64,000 nt of DNA from Sanguinoderma infundibulare. Taxonomy: Eukaryota; Basidiomycota; Agaricomycetes; Polyporales; Polyporaceae. Positions 33,440-42,940 of the stretch are shown here, one piece after another; the stretch's first letter is position 1, and each line of letters opens with the position of its first letter. A program made the position numbers and the translations under genes. The stretch spans positions 2,604,001 through 2,668,000 of the forward strand of contig JAVLRN010000008.1 of the NCBI GenBank assembly GCA_032821775.1, written 5' to 3'. Below the pieces are notes generated by a model that was not told the DNA's origin, did no database searches, and was given only the letters and a program-made list of their open reading frames with translations.

Positions 33440-34315
33440 TTATATCGCGAGGATGGAGTGCTCGCATTGCGAGGAGCTCTGGTGGACGGCCGGGGTCCAG
33501 AGGTCCCACTCCTTGTCGTCCTCACCGCAATGAGAACTGCCGCTGTCGTCGCGGTTGCGGGAGGAGTCGTGGTGAAAGTTGCTGGGAGCAGGGGAGCCGT
33601 CTTTGGAGGACGAGTGGCTAGGGAGACCGAGGCTCGAGGCGGAGAACGACGCAGAGATGGCGTAGATGAGGGCTGAGTATCGCTCGCTATTGATATCGAT
33701 GTCACCGAGGTCAATCTCGTAGTCGTCCGAGGAGAAGGAGGCATCTGGCTTGCGGACTGCCTGCGTGTGGACAGATGGAGGAGGCGTCTGAGGCTCGTCG
33801 ACGGTGACCGGGCTTGTCGTCCCACTGACGAGAGAGGGGGACGATGCTTCCGAAGAGCCATCCGCAGCGTGCGCGAACGTGGGGGGAACGTCACAGTGAT
33901 CGTCCTCGAGCGGGTCGTGGTCCAGGGTGGCGAGAGTCTCATTGGAGTCGAAGGCAAACCACTTCGTCTCCGTCTTCGCAGGGGGCTGAGACTTCGCGCG
34001 ATGTTTCCCCACCATACGTTGAACCCAGGAGTCCGACGACGATCTAGCGGGAGACGCAGTCACGGGGAAGGGGAGAACCGGACAGCTCGAAGGTGTCGCG
34101 CCGATAGCTGCTTGAGTCTTCTGGACCTGGACTTGAACCTGGACTTGGGCCTCCACCTGAGTAGTGGGAGGGATGTGGATGCGAAGGCGACGACGATGAG
34201 CGAAGACGACCCAGGTGGTGATGGCCCCAAGGACGGTCACAAACGCCACGAGGACCAGGGCGATGGCAGTCATGCCGGAGACGGGTTGGGCGGCTTGAAC
34301 GATGACGGGAGCCAT
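33440..34315 (-). CDS. Single-pass membrane protein, copy 2 (unrecognised family)
   Basis: About 291 residues, single exon, intact. Start at 34315 (MAPVIVQAAQPVSG) is preferred to upstream in-frame ATGs because it aligns with copy 3. One hydrophobic helix, TAIALVLVAFVTVLGAITTW (residues ~15-37), is followed by AHRRRLRIH, so the long C-terminal part is expected to be cytosolic. The tail is rich in Ser, Pro, Thr and Asp, with conserved islands KTQAAIGATPSSCPVLPFPV, KETKWFAFDSNETLATL, DPLEDDHCDVPPTF, SDDYEIDLGDI and ERYSALIYAISASFSASSLG. No known domain. Function unknown; the shape suits a surface or vesicle membrane adaptor. Its only relatives I can see are the other two copies in this window. 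Confidence 0.75.
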   Translation of the reverse strand: MAPVIVQAAQPVSGMTAIALVLVAFVTVLGAITTWVVFAHRRRLRIHIPPTTQVEAQVQVQVQVQKTQAAIGATPSSCPVLPFPVTASPARSSSDSWVQRMVGKHRAKSQPPAKTETKWFAFDSNETLATLDHDPLEDDHCDVPPTFAHAADGSSEASSPSLVSGTTSPVTVDEPQTPPPSVHTQAVRKPDASFSSDDYEIDLGDIDINSERYSALIYAISASFSASSLGLPSHSSSKDGSPAPSNFHHDSSRNRDDSGSSHCGEDDKEWDLWTPAVHQSSSQCEHSILAI

Positions 34316-35548
34316 GATGAGGACGATTGTTGTGAACAGGGATGGCGGAGAGATTGGCGAAGAGGTGGGTGCTACAATTCTGCGGAACTGGACATCTGAA
34401 GTATGTTTCCCGAGGAGGCTGACTGTCAGCCTCAGAAGCCGGGCTGGATCGATACCGGCCATTCACCATGGCGGGAACTAATTGGAAAGAGACCCATATA
34501 GCACAAGTACTTCAGATAGGCGCTCGACGAATGGAAGGTTACTACAGGAAGACGGGAATGGACAAGCTGGCACAGGCAGTTGGCGGCGGCTAGAGTGACT
34601 GTGGTTGTGACCCGATAAGGCACTGGAGACGCGCGCCATCAAATTTCAGGGCGCCAATCATGCATGCCCAGAAATTGCGGCCACCCTCGGCCTAAGTGAG
34701 CAGATATTGAAATCGACCACTCCGAGTCCCTTTCTCTCGCCATCATGGGCTGCGGCTACTGCTTGACATGATACCGCCTGGATTCTGTCGTGTCATCGGA
34801 GAGTCAATATTTGTTTTTTTTTCAAGCTGACCGCTTCCGGGTCGTCCAGAGCGATTATCCCGCTGTGGTCCATAAAAATGCAATTACAAAAAGGATAAAG
34901 CGCTACGCTCACTTGGTCTGCAACCCTCACGATCCAGTGGATGCGACATTTTTCCCAGGTTGTCTCAATGAAGCACGCTGCTTGACTGGCAGTCTTGCAC
35001 AAAATGAAGTATCAATCACCCCTTACCACGGCTCGGGCTATGGTCATGACGCACGGAGCGGACACTTACACACAACTATGTACTTCATTGAACAGAAGTG
35101 TATGGATCATCCTCTTGTCTCCACTTGCTCTGCTCTGGGACTCGGTCTGAGGCGGCGGCGACTGTGTGCTACGGTGTGAATCTAAGGTATGGGCCCTCAG
35201 CGTCATCGACTGGAGTTTATATCGTTCTCCGAGAAGTGCCTGTATGTGACTGGGATGCGCACGAATGCAATTGTGGTTTTTCGCGTTCGGAAAGAGCACT
35301 CAAATCCCAACTGAATCCAGTGATATCCGAGGGCTCAAATTGAATCCGCGCTAATCTTATCCCCGCCAAGAACCACCAGCACCCCTTCGCGCATCATCTC
35401 AATCGTTTTCCAAACATGACATCCAGACGTACATAGGACAGGACTGTACTGATTCTTCGCGGTTGAACGCGAGCCGACAAACGATCTGACAACAACTTGA
35501 ACTCGTAGAACATATCCCGACAACCTCCAAGGCTATCGCGCTCTCCGT
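34316..35548. other. Intergenic
   Basis: 34316-34650 is the duplicated upstream region of the membrane-protein family; it matches 40-300 of the window inverted, including GGCGCGCG-containing blocks. The rest is low in coding signal; a 129-codon plus-strand frame at 34790-35179 is not supported. Confidence 0.45.
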
Positions 35549-36263
35549 TCAGTCGACCTTCTTGAAGACGAAGAGCTCGTTCGGAGGGTAGGTCTGGGGA
35601 AAGGTCTGGAAAGCGATGAGGGACGTAACGGCGATCTGCCATTCCAGGAGCGAGTCAGCTATCTGCCGTCACAAGGAGGATAGTTGTGAATTTCGTCTGC
35701 TGAAGCACCTCGCCTTGTTCTGCTACCTTCTAGCCTTGTCCCTGTAGGCTGACACTGGCCACACTTATGGAAACAGGTGGATTCGGTGACTGGCTTCTCG
35801 CGGTGTGGAGAAAAGGGTCGAACGTACGCGAAGACGTCTTTGTCGTGCCCATTGGGTAAGAACTTCCATTCTCCTGCCAAAACCTGCTCTTCCATGAGAT
35901 AGGAGAAGAGCAAGCCTGCGTCGGAGCCGACGGTGGCGCGGTTTGCCTTCATTGCGTATTTTCCGTTGTCCAGGTTCTCGACGTCCCACTGCGGACCGCA
36001 AGATATATTAGCCAGTATCTTTGGCGATAACATACGAGGAGTAGGTTGCGTACCACCGTGGTGTCGCCCTCGTTCGCGGGGAGCTTGTAGATGCCTTTCG
36101 GCAAGTTGGACGAATCTTCAGCGCGCCTGCGGCCGACGAGTGCGTCGTCCCCTTTGGCGTAAATCTTGTGCTTGCCGCTTTCGAGAGACTTCGTGAAGGA
36201 TGTGTGGGGACGATTGGCGTGTGTGCGCAGATGGTAGCGGGTTGGTGAGTTAACGACGGCCAC
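35549..36263 (-). CDS. I66-type (mycocypin-like) protease-inhibitor-fold protein
   Basis: Small beta-trefoil-like protein similar to fungal peptidase inhibitor family I66. Exon 1 (36054-36263): start MAVVNSPTRYHL, then KSLESGKHKIYAKGDDALVG and PKGIYKLPANEGD. Exon 2 (from 35988): WDVENLDNGKYAMKANRATV, GLLFSYL, AGEWKFLPNGHDKDVFAY. The last exon gives EWQIAVTSLIAFQTFPQTYP and PNELFVFKKVD before TGA at 35549-35551. The three 'W-x-V/I/F' strands and the final FVFKKV suit the family. The junction before the last exon is uncertain: the best in-frame join needs a weak GTTCGA donor and a ~160-nt intron, so a lesion there cannot be ruled out. Such inhibitors are cytoplasmic and thought to act against foreign proteases. 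It lies 0.7 kb from the lectin gene. Confidence 0.6.
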
Positions 36264-36967
36264 GGAGTCTCTTTACATATCCTTCGAACAGGTCCTTGCC
36301 CCGACCGGAGCATGCCTGACACGGTCATGAGGGTCGTCGCAAGACATCTCCATGGATCGTCGGTCCTCGTGTCCCGCACAATCTCAACGCTTGCGTGTTT
36401 GCTGGATGAGCTGGAACGGGGAAGCAGTTGATAAAAGGTATTGAGAAGCACTTCTCCGGCGCGAAAGGACGGCGCAGATTGTCGATTTATGGTAAAGAGG
36501 GTTAACCTTCGAGGGTGCTGCGCGCCTTCTCCTCGCTTGAAGGCGCACAGAGTTGCATGGAAGCCACCAGGCGAGACAATATGAGTAATTTGGGGCGCGT
36601 CGGTGAGAGTCGTGAGACGATCCCTGAGCATGCCCAGGGTGAGGTTGAGCTCTCACAATAGAGACGGGCCGAGGATAAGAACTGTGGGCTTCGGACACTC
36701 GAACTTAATGTCCCGCTCTTGCCCGCAAAACTTAAGCTTGTCTTCTCGGGTACGTTGCGGCAAGCGAGAGGCTTCCCATAGATCGGTCTGTTACAGATCA
36801 GTCTGTCACCGGGGACAGATTCCGAGTCACTGGCATTTCAGAACTACTAGTACATCGATGGTTCCTTTGCGACGCTGGCTCCAATTTATTTCTCCAAGAC
36901 ACACACGAGTTCCGCTACGTACGTCAGCAAGGGTCGAAACGACAGGAGCAGCCGAGCGATACTCACT
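36264..36967. other. Intergenic
   Basis: Between the I66-like gene start and the lectin 3-prime end. The lectin stop is followed two bases later by a donor-like GTGAGT (minus strand), which may begin a 3-prime UTR intron. No gene recognised. Confidence 0.45.
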
Positions 36968-37393
36968 TTACTGGAAGATGATGTCAGCGACGAGGTTGTT
37001 GCCCTCGGGAACCGAGTACTGGACGCTGCAGGTGGTGCCCTTGGCACTCTTGACACTGTACTCGGCGAGCTGCTTCCAGATCATGGCGTTCTCCTCGGTG
37101 CCCTCCTGATAGTACTTCGGATGGATCGTCATGCCCGTCGAGTTGGAAGGGTCGATGGCGGTCTTGACGTCGCACCAGCGCTTGTAGTTGTGCACGCCGA
37201 GGGCAACGAGAATGTCCTCGCCGTTGGCCAGGTTGAAGCGAAGCGTGCCGGAGGTGCCGCTGCCGGTCATGGAGAGGACGTACGCCCCCTTGCACTCGGC
37301 CCAGCTGGCGTTGACCTGGCAGGTCTGCTCGATGACGTGCGCGAAGCGGGTAGGGTTGGTCTGGAAGACGCGGGCGGTGATGATGTAGGCCAT
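36968..37393 (-). CDS. Fungal fruit-body lectin (FB_lectin family)
   Basis: 141-residue single-exon protein of the Agaricus bisporus lectin family, a beta-sandwich related in fold to actinoporins that binds O-glycan cores and GlcNAc-type sugars. Visible family blocks: MAYIITARVFQTNPTRFAHV, GTSGTLRFNLANGEDILVAL, GVHNYKRWCDV, GMTIHPKYYQ, and NLVADIIFQ at the C-terminus. Length matches the family (about 140-143 residues). No signal peptide, as usual for this cytoplasmic lectin. A probable 5-prime UTR intron ends one base before the ATG (CTGACAG then AATGG). A frameshifted copy lies at 9711-10143. Usually expressed in fruiting bodies and linked to defence against fungivores; that role is family knowledge, not shown here. 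Confidence 0.93.
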   Translation of the reverse strand: MAYIITARVFQTNPTRFAHVIEQTCQVNASWAECKGAYVLSMTGSGTSGTLRFNLANGEDILVALGVHNYKRWCDVKTAIDPSNSTGMTIHPKYYQEGTEENAMIWKQLAEYSVKSAKGTTCSVQYSVPEGNNLVADIIFQ

Positions 37394-39014
37394 TCTGTCA
37401 GTGGTGCGTCAGCATCGGAACGCGGTGTGGATGGAGGGAGCCTGCAGTGAGGAAGAAACAGAGAGCGAGGACTCACTCTTTGGTAGACAAGTGGGCGAAG
37501 ACGACTTGCTGAGGAATTGCGGTCGAGTGCGTGCGTCTTTGTACTCATCGCGCGGGACCCCGTTCGAGAGATCACGCCTTCAGGATCGAGCTCTTTCCCC
37601 GGACACCCTGTACCTTGGCCTCATGTGCATTCGAATGGCGATCACAGTACTTCGATCATGAAGTTCCCTGCCGAATTGTGGCCGGCTTCGTTTCCTTATA
37701 CCGTTGTCTTCTCTACCCTCGTTTTGCTACTCACCCAGCCCTAGACCCTCTTCGAATCCTGTGCCTATATCCGGGGACTCAGACTCATCGATTTGGCGAG
37801 GGATTCTCCCACACCCTCCAGCCCGTCATCGACCGTTCGAGGGGAGGTCTGGATGGTAGGAGCAAGGAGGTGCAAAGTTGTCGTCAGATACCCTCCCAGT
37901 AGTGACTCATTACGCCTCCTGTGCCCCACAAATGTCAGCCTGGAGAGATGACGACGGCACGAAGCCTATGACTGCGTGATTACGAACCTGGCCGGTAAGT
38001 GTCGATTGTTACGGAAGATCGGGCTGCTGGTTACATCCGACTCACTCGGATGCTTGCGACCGACGCGTTGAAGCTGTCAGGTGGGACCCAGGAAGCATCC
38101 AGAGGACGGAGGTGGAAAGCGCCATGACCACCACCGACCGTTGAACACGTTCGCAGTTAAAGTTCTATCCCCATGCGGGAGCAGAATGGATTAGAAGCCA
38201 GGGCGGGACACGAGGTCTGGACAGTGACGGAAATGCGTCCTTGATGGAGGAGTTCAGTGTTCTCAATGGGAGCATGTGTCCATGCAGATACTCATCTTCG
38301 CGTGTATTTTGAACTCCGGAATTTGCGGTGCGGGGGGAAATCTGTCGCGATGATTGCGCATAGGGTCGTTATGGTATATTTATCTGAGACCGTGAGTTGC
38401 AGCTTCCGGACGAACGGTATCAGTGATGCTTTCAAAGATCGTGTAAACATGCCATCATCTCGACTGGATGTTGTGGAAGGCCGCGAGCGTCTGGCTTGCC
38501 TTATGTAGTATGGTCCTAGCCGGCCCGTTGTCGCCTGAGATTCGTCAGCCATCGGGAAAAGACATTGCAACCTGGCCTTACATAGGTGCCCGTCGAGCCG
38601 GTTAGGTTTACAGAGGCCGAAGGAGTTGGCGGGCGGTCCCCGCATGTTCACGACTACGCACAGATGCTTCGGAGTCGAGCCGATTGTGCACTGAAACGTC
38701 CAGGCCTTCGACATGGCAGTTCGGGCGAGAACCTCACGGAGGAAAAGAGAGAAAGATGATCCAATTCAATATGATCTGGGGCTCTCCAGTCTCGTAGACA
38801 TACAAAGAGTCAAGCCGCACTGAGGGATGAGTGACAGAACGCATACACAGGAAGTCGCCGCAAGCTATGAGTATGCGATCGGGTCGTAGTCTTGCAAGAT
38901 ATCCGCATGAGGGTAGGGGATTCGTCCGAGAAGGGATGTTGGCTGTTGGCAGTTCACATGCGAGTGGATGGATGTGTCCGGTAGATTCGTGGGGGAGGAA
39001 TGGGATGTCACCAG
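37394..39014. other. Lectin promoter region, intergenic DNA and duplicated flank
   Basis: 37394-37560 is conserved with the region upstream of the lectin pseudogene (shared GGGCGAAG-CGACTTGCT block and a TACTCATCGCG block that is TATA-like in the other copy). 37560-38740 has no recognisable gene. 38750-39014 is the shared 3-prime flank of the membrane-protein family. Confidence 0.5.
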
Positions 39015-39881
39015 TTAGACCGCGAAGATGGAGTGCTCGCACAGCGAGTCGCTCTCGTGGATGGTGAGCGTCCCGAGATCCCACTCGTGGTTGTCCTCGT
39101 CCTCGAAACGAGAGCTGCCGCTGTCGCGGAAGGAGTCATGGTCACAGTCGCTCGTGGCAGGGGAGCTGTCCTCGGAGGACGAGTTGGTAGGGAGCCCGAG
39201 GGTCGAGGCGGAGAACGAGGCAGATATGGCGTAGATAAGGGCCGCATATCGCTCGCTGTCGATCTTGATGTCACCAAGGTCGATCTGGTAGTCGTCCGAG
39301 GAGAATGAAGCGTCTGGCTTGCGGACTGCCGGCGCATTGACGACACAGGGAGTAGGCGTCTGGGCCTCGCGGGAGGAAGTCGGGCTTGTCGTCCCACTGA
39401 CGAGAGGGGGAGCCGATGCTTCGGAAGAGCTATCCGCAGCTTGGTAGAACGTGGGGGGAACGTCGCAGTCATCGTCCTCGAGCGGGTCGTGGTTCAGGGT
39501 AGCGAGAGTCTCGTTAGAGTCGAAAGCGAACCACTTCGTCTCCTTCTTGGCAGGGGGCTGAGACTTCGAGCGATGTTTCCCCACGATCCGTTGAACCCAT
39601 GAGTCCGACGACGATCGAGCAGCAGTCACAGGGAGGGGGATGACCGGACAGCTTGAAGGCGCCGCGGGAGTAGCGTCTTGGATCTTCTCAACCTCGGTTT
39701 CAACCTGGACTTGGGCCTCCACCTGAGTGGTGGGTGGAACGCGAAGGCAGAGGCGACGACGACGAGCGAAAAGGACCCAGGTGGTGATAGCGGCGAGGAC
39801 GGTCACAAACACCACGAATACCAGCGCGACGGCAGTCACGCCGGAGAGGGGTCGGGTGGCCTGTGCGACGACGGAAGCCAT
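39015..39881 (-). CDS. Single-pass membrane protein, copy 3 (unrecognised family)
   Basis: 288 residues, single exon, intact. It starts MASVVAQATRPLSGVTAVAL, with a single hydrophobic helix (residues ~16-38, ending ITTWVLFARRRR) and a Ser/Thr/Asp-rich tail. It shares with copy 2 the islands SDSWVQRIVGKHRSKSQPPA, KKETKWFAFDSNETLATLNH, DPLEDDDCDVPPTF, SDDYQIDLGDIKIDSERYAA, and the terminal SLCEHSIFAV. The family's KETKW block is the one cut by the amber codon in copy 1. Two residues of the tail (Cys in DDDCDVPP and in SLCEHS) are invariant between the intact copies. Function unknown. It is divergent from RRP42, with ~440 bases between the starts. Confidence 0.75.
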   Translation of the reverse strand: MASVVAQATRPLSGVTAVALVFVVFVTVLAAITTWVLFARRRRLCLRVPPTTQVEAQVQVETEVEKIQDATPAAPSSCPVIPLPVTAARSSSDSWVQRIVGKHRSKSQPPAKKETKWFAFDSNETLATLNHDPLEDDDCDVPPTFYQAADSSSEASAPPLVSGTTSPTSSREAQTPTPCVVNAPAVRKPDASFSSDDYQIDLGDIKIDSERYAALIYAISASFSASTLGLPTNSSSEDSSPATSDCDHDSFRDSGSSRFEDEDNHEWDLGTLTIHESDSLCEHSIFAV

Positions 39882-40147
39882 GATGAGGATACGAGTGAAA
39901 GAGAGGGGATAGTGGAGGGATTGGAGAAGAGGCGGGTGCTGAACATGAGTGAAACCGGTCTTTTGAAGTATGTTTCTTGGGGAGGCTGACTGCCAGTGTC
40001 AGCTCCTGAACCCCGGCTGGATCTGAATCGACGGTCGTCAGCAACCATGGCGGAGATAGAAGCCGAATACTCGATAGCATATTCTTCCAGAGCCCTTCCG
40101 CACGTTCGGCAAAGAGCAGATTGGAAGAAGGGAATGGATGAGCTTTG

Positions 40148-40183
40148 GAGGAGGAGGAGGAGGAGGAGGAGGAGGAGGAAGAG
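40148..40183 (+). repeat. GAG/AGG trinucleotide microsatellite
   Basis: Twelve or so consecutive GAG units in the shared promoter of membrane-protein copy 3 and RRP42, about 140 bases upstream of the RRP42 start. Read in the RRP42 frame it would encode poly-Glu, but no ATG precedes it in that frame; the first in-frame ATG after it is at 40205. Confidence 0.9.
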
Positions 40184-40324
40184 AGCACAGTGACGATCCT
40201 GAATATGGAAACCGTAACGCCCGACGGCAAAGGAGATCACCGTTCATCACGTCCACGACGCTTTTCCATCCTGGTTCCTTGCGCTGCAGCTTCGACTGCT
40301 TTGCATCTCCCTTTCGTCGGCACT

Positions 40325-41507
40325 ATGACAGCAGCGCTAGTCTCGAAGTCAGAGCGCGCATTTATCCAGACATCTCTCCGGACAACCCCACCACTGCGGG
40401 CTGATGGGCGGGCTTTACTGGATTTCCGGACGGTCTTGCTCGAGACAGGCATAGCACCTTTGGCGAATGGGAGTGCGAGGCTCAACATCGGAAAGGCGGC
40501 TCGCGAGGGAGGAGGAGGAACGGAGATCTTGGCTGCCGTCAAGCTCGAGGTCGAGGATGTCGGATCTGCTGACGGGGTGGATGGAGGCAGAGTGATTTGT
40601 TCAGTAACATGGTGCGTGATCCCCTGCTATATATACACTCTGAGCATTCATTATTCGAAAGGTAGTTCGCCGTCTGCATATCCCCATCTCTCCTCCAACG
40701 CGTTGGACGAGCTCCAGCATGACCTCACCGTCTTCCTTCACCAAACATTCGCGCACCCCTCTCTTCACCCGTCGAATCTCACAATCATGCCTGGACGAAA
40801 AGCGTGGCTGCTCAACCTTGACGCGCTCATCCTCGCCGACTCTGGGAACGTCGTCGATGCGCTCTTCCTGGCCGCGAGGGCGGCTTTATGGGACACGAAG
40901 GTGCCGCGGACGCGCCCGGTAGAGTACCGGGCTCCAGAACGCTCCAAGGCTGCAGCGAAAGAGATCAGGGACTCGATGGACGTAGACCAGGGAACGAGCG
41001 GGTTCGATACACGCGAGATGGCAAGGACCGCAGCAGACTTCGAGCTTCCCGACTACTGGGACGAAGGAGAAATTTTGAAAGGGCAGGAACGGTGGCCTGT
41101 CTGCGTTACTCTCAACCTGGTGCGTGCTTCCTCTTCTTTCGGCTCTGCATGTATGCGCTTACAACGCAGGTATCCCGCAGCTACCTCCCGTCCACCTTCT
41201 CGACGCCACACTCACCGAAGAAGCATCAATACCGCTTCGTCTTCACCTGGCGTTCTCTTTCCCTCCTTCTGCTCCTCCAACGCTACAACTCATGCGTGTG
41301 TCTGGTCCTGGAGAGGTGGATTTGGCGTTGCTCAAGTCTTGCATCGCAGTTCGTCTCTCCTCGTCTTCGCCTGTATGCATGCTGACCCACGTTTAGGATG
41401 GCGAGAAGTATGCACGCGAGTTGTTCTCAGCTCTAGAATCCAAACTCCACGAAGAGGATATTAGAAGGAACGCCAAGGCTAGAGACCGGTTTGCCGCACT
41501 CCGGTAG
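40325..41507 (+). CDS. RRP42: Exosome complex subunit RRP42 (RNase PH fold)
   Basis: Structural ring subunit of the RNA exosome (EXOSC7 in animals), acting in nuclear and cytoplasmic 3-prime RNA decay. The RNase PH-like domains carry RADGRALLDFRTVLLETGIA, NGSARLNIGK, ILAAVKLEVE, GRKAWLLNLDALILADSGNV, DALFLAARAALWDTKVPRTR, and VHLLDATLTEEASIPLRLHL. The C-terminus reads DGEKYARELFSALESKLHEE. Four exons; the first intron ends at a GGTAG acceptor (joining VTC-SPSAYPH) and the second at CCCGCAG (joining LNL-LPPVHL). It is a little longer than the ~290-300 residue norm because of a Gly/Glu insertion near residue 60 and a Met-Asp-rich insertion before DYWDEGE. The start MTAALVSKSERAFIQ fits the family; an in-frame ATG at 40205 would add 40 residues. 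Confidence 0.9.
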
Positions 41508-41617
41508 ACCGTTTCCAACAGTGACGATACTTATCAAAAGTATGACAAATATGTACGTTGTACGTTCTTCCTAGCTTAATTCCGCCTGCGTCGCATGCTC
41601 TCGTTCGTACACGCTTG

Positions 41618-42460
41618 CTACTTCTCCTGGGGTGTCGGAGAAGCCGTAGTCGATCGCGTCCCCGCATCCTCGGGGAAGCCAGAGAAGTCCGTCGCGTATA
41701 CGTTCCCGTCTAGGAAGAGGATATGGTCGGGGTCATTGCTGCGCGGACGCCATGGTAGAAGTTGCTGAGCTTGTTGTGCTGCTCGTCGGCTGGCTCGTTT
41801 ATAGGGCTGTAGCCTGCGATCCACTAGGCAAGGGGCACCCCTATGAACGATTTAGCTATCCCTCCCCCGTTCGTGAACAAGCAGTGGCTCACCTTTTCGT
41901 CCTTGTAATGCTTGACCATTTCGGTCCACAGCTGGACGAGCCTGTCTTCGAAGTGGATCCAGAAGTTAGCGAGCCGCTGTTTTGCCCTGCCGGCGCGATG
42001 TGCATGTCGAGGATGGTGTACATACATGCCGTGCTTCGCGCATGCTGCGACGACGCGGTCGAGGTGTTTGAACCTCGATCCTCTCAGGACGCGGGGATTG
42101 AGGTCGCCCTGAAGTGCCGGCAGTTGGTTGCAATGCGGATGCAGTTCAATTTGAGGCATTCGAAACAGGCCGCCTCGGGCTCAGCGAAGAAGTGTTCAAC
42201 GACCTGAATTGATCTCAACAAGGGCTTCACGGACCTGAAGCTCGCATCCGGTACATGCGTTCGCATCTCTCAGTCTCTTTGGATCATGGGCGAGCTGGTG
42301 AGCGCATTGGTGTACCTGATGTGAAGTTCTCCATGCTGATTCACGAGGTCAGCGCTGTTCAATGGTGCCAGGTACCTCACGTCATCCAACCTCCCAGTCC
42401 CGCACGTCGTAGTATGACGTCCTTGCCTTCCTCGTCGACGACCCGGATCTTGTATAGGCT
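41618..42460 (-). pseudogene. GH5 glycoside hydrolase relic
   Basis: Minus-strand, diverged relative of the intact GH5 gene beginning at 42941, arranged head to head. Traceable pieces: VVDEEGKDVILRRAGLGGWM (exon 1), MENFTSG, a CELQVREALVEI piece, NPRVLRGSRFKHLDRVVAAC, AKHGMY, NFWIHFEDRLVQLWTEMVKH, WIAGYSPINEPADEQHNKLS-like in a shifted frame, and ILFLDGNVYATDFSGFPEDA. After AKHGMY a 4-base tandem duplication (TGTATGTA) shifts the frame. The gene ends soon after the FPEDA block, so the nucleophile region (WNGEWGP in the intact gene) and the whole C-terminal half are missing. Divergence in exon 1 shows the duplication is not recent. Confidence 0.8.
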
Positions 42461-42871
42461 CTGAGAAAGTCCGTCATGACGCTATGGTTCCGTTCGTTTC
42501 CCGGCGATGGAGGATGAGCGATGCGAAGCAGGGACTGTGTCCAAGCTGCTGCTAATCTTATATACGGGCTCCACAAGGAGGAAGCAAGCACGGCCGCCCT
42601 CGCAGAAATTAGGTATGAAGCCACCTCAAAGCTACCTAGACGTGCCTGTGTGTCCGGACCGCACCGCGCCTGCCGCGTACAGGCAGGGCCCATGACCGTC
42701 CGGATTGGGCAACTGGTTATGTTCGCTCAGTGCCTCTCGCGGACCGTGTCCTCCTTGGTCGACGACGAGCAGCGTTTGCGGCAAATCCTCGGGCGCACTC
42801 AGTATTATGCCTGACCGCGTTCCATACTGGTGAATTTTGATCCGTGAACGACGAGCGGGAGTGGAGAGATG

Positions 42872-42883
42872 GCATATATATAG
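42872..42883 (+). promoter_or_regulatory. TATA box of GH5 gene
   Basis: GCATATATATAG lies about 60-70 bases upstream of the start codon at 42941. Confidence 0.55.
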
Positions 42884-42940
42884 CCCGGTTGGGGGTGTTG
42901 CTGGATCACGGTGTCTCTTTCACGTCTTCCCACTACCACC

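Noticed and set aside
34790..35179. 129-codon plus-strand frame
   Set aside because: No similarity or domain features; a minus-strand frame also spans it.
40145..41464. 439-codon frame with a poly-Glu N-terminus in front of RRP42
   Set aside because: The first codon is TTG, not ATG, and the frame reads through two introns; the family start is at 40325.
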